Shown here piece after piece: positions 60,471-64,000 of a stretch of DNA of 64,000 nt; the first letter of the stretch is position 1, and each line of letters begins with the position of its first letter. The notes below the pieces were generated by a model. That model did not search any database. It was not told the DNA's origin and was given only the letters and a program-made list of their open reading frames with translations. The stretch comes from Vicia villosa (taxonomy: Eukaryota; Streptophyta; Magnoliopsida; Fabales; Fabaceae): positions 372,001 through 436,000 of the forward strand of contig NW_026704997.1 in assembly GCF_029867415.1 (NCBI RefSeq), read 5' to 3'. Made by a program: the position numbers and the translations under genes.

Positions 60471-60660
60471 TTTGCATGTGCATATCCGAAATGTGTTTTA
60501 GGTGGTTTCAGAGATGCATATGCGAAAAAACTCTGGTATTTTAATTCCAACGTTTAAATTATAAAACTTGGAAAAAAGATCATTTCAAATATGCATATCC
60601 GAAACATCCTGAAATGTGAAAAAGGTGTGTTCAGATATGCATATTTTAAGGACATTTTGG
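60471..60660. repeat. Cluster of palindromic GATATGCATATC motifs
   Basis: Copies lie at about 60476 (GTGCATATCCGAAA), 60507 (TCAGAGATGCATATGCGAAA), 60585 (TTCAAATATGCATATCCGAAA) and 60631 (TCAGATATGCATATTTT). The common palindrome is close to TTCGGATATGCATATCCGAA. Related copies lie at 58904, 63426, 63462, 63885 and 63930. Confidence 0.6.
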
Positions 60661-60999
60661 GGTTTTCAGGGGTACTTTTCACCCTCTATGGGTGTATAGA
60701 GAGATTCTCAAAATTTATCATATTGAACTTCATAGCACACCTTCATCGTATGTTCTTGGTGCAAGAAAAATACTTTTGCTTCTATTCCTAAATTCCATTT
60801 CCAAAAATTAACATACACGATATATTGCCCAAACCAAACATTCCAAAAGTAAATAAAATTATTAATAATAATCTGAAAAAATTTATAAAAATTGATCCGC
60901 TGTCGCACACAGGTTAAAAAACGAGTTTAAAAACATAGTAAACGGAAGCGATACACAAGTCGTATCACTAAAACTTTAGATTATTCTAACCATCCGATT

Positions 61000-63172
61000 G
61001 GAACAATTAGGGGTTTAGGTTTTCAGAACTGTAATCGTAAAAAAGTAAACTAAAACAAATATGGCAAGCAAGTTAATCTATTGTTTCATTTTTCGACTGA
61101 TCATCGATTCTTATAATTCCAATTCCTTAAACGGATACGATCCTATTCGTTTACAACAACAATCAAGAAGCGCAATTGATATTGTATGGTTTATGTTCCT
61201 ATTTTCTAAATTAAGCAAACGGTTAAAGATCACGCGAATCAACAAAAAAGCTACACCAAACGCGGTTAAAAATAAGGGACATGAACACAATCGAATTTAA
61301 TCAATTCTATCCTATAAACAACAATTGAATCAAGAAAACAGAAGCAAACGAATTCATTGACAGAATATAAAAGAAATTGAAATTGAATCGAAAATTATAA
61401 AAAACTTAAAGTTATGGAATATGAATACAGTTAATTAAACTATGGTGATTTGCTTTTCATAGAAACTGTATCCGTCTAATTTTATTTTGTGAAAATAGAA
61501 TCCCTGAATCCTAATGTAATACTGAAGTTTGTTTAAATAGAACAAGGGAAATCAGACACTAATAATAACCGACCCATAAAACATAAAAACAGGTTCAAAA
61601 CTAATTATTATTTTTTGTATGAAAGAAAATGCAAAATTCGACTCTTCTACACTCGAAATTGGGTTCTGACTTCAACATGAAACTTGTAGCTTATCCTTTC
61701 AACTTTTCAACGCATATTAGAACGCGTCAAATGACATCCCGTTGCTCAAGTTATGACATGCACAACGAGAAGGTATCAAATTACTACTTATTCAGAAAAC
61801 ATGTAACAAAATTAAAATAAAAGCAGAAATAAACTAAGCTTAGGACAAACACTAAAAATATTAAAAATAACATAAAAATTTATAGAATTACCGTGGCACA
61901 ATAGTAAAAGAGTGTGCATCAAAATAAACTGATAAAAAATAAAGGAATTCATTGAAACAAAATATTATGAGTACTACTCAATCAACTACACAACCAAATG
62001 AACAAATTATATTAAAATAAAATATAGTGGTGAAGTTGTGATGCCTATATGTTGGGAAGGTCCACACTTTTTACGAGGTCATAAAACCTTCTTTGGGTAT
62101 ATAATTGGGAAATAATGTCCTCAACCCGACATCACGAGCTTGACGTCACACCAATGAGATTGTTTCTTGATTTTGACAATCTTTGGTCTTCATAAGGAGG
62201 TATATGAGCAAAAATTGGACTTTATTCATTATTGGTCCATACTTCTATTAAGTCGTATGATATACTCATAGTCATATGTGTAAACAGCTCCCCCTAAGTC
62301 CGATCTAGCATAGTCAGGGTGTGGCCTGCAACCTAGGTCCTTCTTCTTAGATGCCTCTTGAAGTTCGTACTCTTAAGGTTTTTGCATATATTTTATTCAT
62401 CATAATATGTCTGATTGATCTTGAATTTTAGTATGCTTCCTTTTTTTGTCACGACTCGATGGAGTTCTTCAAGTTGTGTCACATTTATTTTCTATACATG
62501 CCATTCATATTGTGTATGGTGATGTCATATTATTAGGTGTGGTGCAACTTTTGTATGGGAACCACAATCGTTATATTTATTTGATGATACAATCTCTAGT
62601 GACGTGGTATTCGTTCATTAGTGGATGGGCAATCTCTATGGTCCTTTATACCAAAAGTCAACAGTTGACCAAAAGTCAACGGTGCTACTATGAATGGCTT
62701 TCAACTATTTCTTTTTCATGATGTGTATCAATACAATAACCATGCATTGAATATGAATGTAGATGATTTAATGAATTAGGTCAAAAGTCAACTAAAAAGT
62801 TGACTTTGACAAAAAAGTCAACTGCAATGTAGTATCTTCTTTTCTAAGCAATCACACAAAAAAACCCTAGTTCACGAGGCTTTCCATAGGATGAAACCTT
62901 TATCCAATAATATCCAATGGAATTCACAATATCTTGCATCATAAGTCACAATAGAAAATCAATCTAATCATCTGGTCAAAACACTAATGTCCAAGTGTTG
63001 AGACAATCCAATTGCAACCATGAGTTCTTTGAACCAATGATGTTATATGTAAATGTAAATGAATGAATGTTCTTGAATAAAATGAGTGAGTGATAGGATT
63101 GCATGCAGATGGATCCAAAGCTATAAGTTAGATAAAAAATAAAAAGAGGAGGGAAAATTTTGGGGTATGACA
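61000..63172 (-). repeat. Partial LTR of another TGTCATACCCC-type element
   Basis: On the minus strand it begins at 63172 with TGTCATACCCCAAAATTTTC, identical over its first 22 bases to the Ogre/Tat-like LTR at 17192, then diverges. No polypurine tract precedes it, so this is the outer start of a 5' LTR, not a 3' LTR. GTTGACTTTGGTCAAAAG-like repeats occur at 62655-62825. The other end is not recognised; the lower limit is a guess. No coding sequence (frames at 61061 and 62446 look random). Confidence 0.45.
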
Positions 63173-63363
63173 GCGTACCATTGGAATGAGGACCCCTAAG
63201 ACAGACGACTCTTAAAAGTCGATGCTTCCCTGTCTTGAGGCCTAAGGACGATTCTCCGTCTAACCCTGACCTGCTCATTCTTACGTCTAGCCTTCTCATG
63301 TTGAACAAATGCGTGTTGGGTTTCACGACCGAGTCTCAAATTGTCAGGGTTGTTTGCAACCAT
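63173..63363 (-). pseudogene. 5' part of a second PMD-element-like gene, cut by LTR insertion
   Basis: The minus-strand ATG is at 63363, just after a good acceptor (TTATTTTAG|GAAA). A matching donor (TGA|GTAAGT) at 63672 gives a leader intron of about 305 bp. The 63 codons that follow (MVANNPDNLRLGRE..., then a basic stretch rich in R and K) are cut at 63172 by the LTR. The link to PMD-like elements rests on the same palindromic motifs around it and on a similar leader, not on a recognised domain. Confidence 0.35.
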
Positions 63364-63419
63364 TTTCCTAAAATAAATAAAAAATGACATCAGGAAACGA
63401 CATTAATTTGCATCCAAGA

Positions 63420-63950
63420 CACTTTTCAGATATGCATCTTCGAAAACCAGTCTTGACACATTTCTGAGATGCATATCTGAATAAGCTCGTGTTTCTCAAC
63501 AATGACAGAAATGCAGATCACTCTTGCCTTAATCTACCAAAATGCAACCAAATGAGAATGCATGTCTCTAACATCTACCTATTTCGAATGTAACTACTAT
63601 CTAATGCATTTAAACTAACCTATTTTACCTAATATATTAATCAAAACTAAAAAAATGAAATGAAAAACTTACTCAAAAAAGAGTTGTGGATGAAAAATGT
63701 TGAATGTTTTTAGTAGAGTGAGTTGGGATTGGAAAGCTTGAAGTAGAGGTAGTGTTGATCCATGAAAAAAAGACTAGAAGAAAGTTGCTCACGAGCTCCA
63801 ATGAGAGTTTGTAAAAGTTTCAAAAAATGAAGAAGAAGAAAAATGTCTGTCTGCACGCGTTATATATAAATTAAACACGTTGGAAGATGCATCTCCGAAA
63901 ACCCGCTTAAATTAAAAAATAAAGGTTAATTCAGAGAAGCATCTCTAAAT
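63420..63950. repeat. Second cluster of GATATGCATATC-type palindromes
   Basis: TTCAGATATGCATCTTCGAA at 63426 and TTCTGAGATGCATATCTGAA at 63462 lie in the leader intron. GATGCATCTCCGAAAACC at 63887 and TTCAGAGAAGCATCTCTAAA at 63931 lie further upstream on the minus strand. They suggest a second element of the family around the PMD-like gene at 59647. Confidence 0.5.
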
Positions 63951-64000
63951 TAAATTTTTAAAAAATAAGAACTTTTGGAAGAAGTATAGTAGCCAAAAAA

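Noticed and set aside
61061..61300. 79-codon open frame
   Set aside because: Composition is that of the surrounding AT-rich repeat DNA; no homology recognised.

Overview
This is plant nuclear DNA, almost certainly from a legume with a large, repeat-rich genome. Most of it is nested transposable elements. The only intact host gene I can support is a four-exon RER1-type gene (Golgi-to-ER retrieval receptor) at 54322-56303. The legume assignment is an inference. It rests on Ogre/Tat-type LTR features (arginine-tRNA-like primer site, 3' UTR tandem repeats, TGTCATACCCC start) and on the density of Tork copia, Tekay-like, Helitron, hAT and plant-mobile-domain elements.

Layout. 171-1432: two copies of a terminal-inverted-repeat element. 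2289-40141: one non-autonomous Tekay-like chromovirus derivative arranged LTR-interior-LTR-interior-LTR, with interiors of only 327 bp. LTR1 carries a complete but dead Tork-type copia element (5322-10243). LTR2 carries a solo LTR of that copia at the same site with the same target duplication. LTR3 is empty at that site (39891) but contains a second, unrelated array (17192-39770): a coding-less Ogre/Tat-like element with 2.93-kb LTRs, again arranged LTR-interior-LTR-interior-LTR. 41045-42573: a Helitron with a textbook 3' end. 42912-43303: a broken GRF zinc-finger gene. 43596-44927: a hAT-type non-autonomous element with a perfect 8-bp target duplication. 45171-47960: LTR remnant and a broken transposon gene. 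About 48000-50594: a second Helitron of the same family on the minus strand, carrying fragments of host genes (ribosomal protein P2, a STRAP-like WD40 protein, others). 51203-53098: a 5'-truncated copia. 53244-53421: a palindromic MITE just upstream of RER1. 58850-64000: fragments of plant-mobile-domain (PMD-like) elements with clustered palindromic motifs, split by part of another TGTCATACCCC-type LTR.

The most unusual signal is in the coding-less Ogre/Tat-like element. Its predicted RNA is full of short hairpins. They occur in the LTR downstream of a TATA box, in repeated modules in the leader, and in an array of about 35 hairpins in the 3' region. The stems change sequence between copies in a compensated way while stem length (7-8 bp) and loop length (5-6 nt) stay fixed. 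This looks like selection or copying constraint on RNA (or cruciform) structure in an element with no protein-coding capacity. The second notable result is that the middle LTR of the Tekay-like array is a visible crossover chimera, which gives a readable history of how the locus grew.
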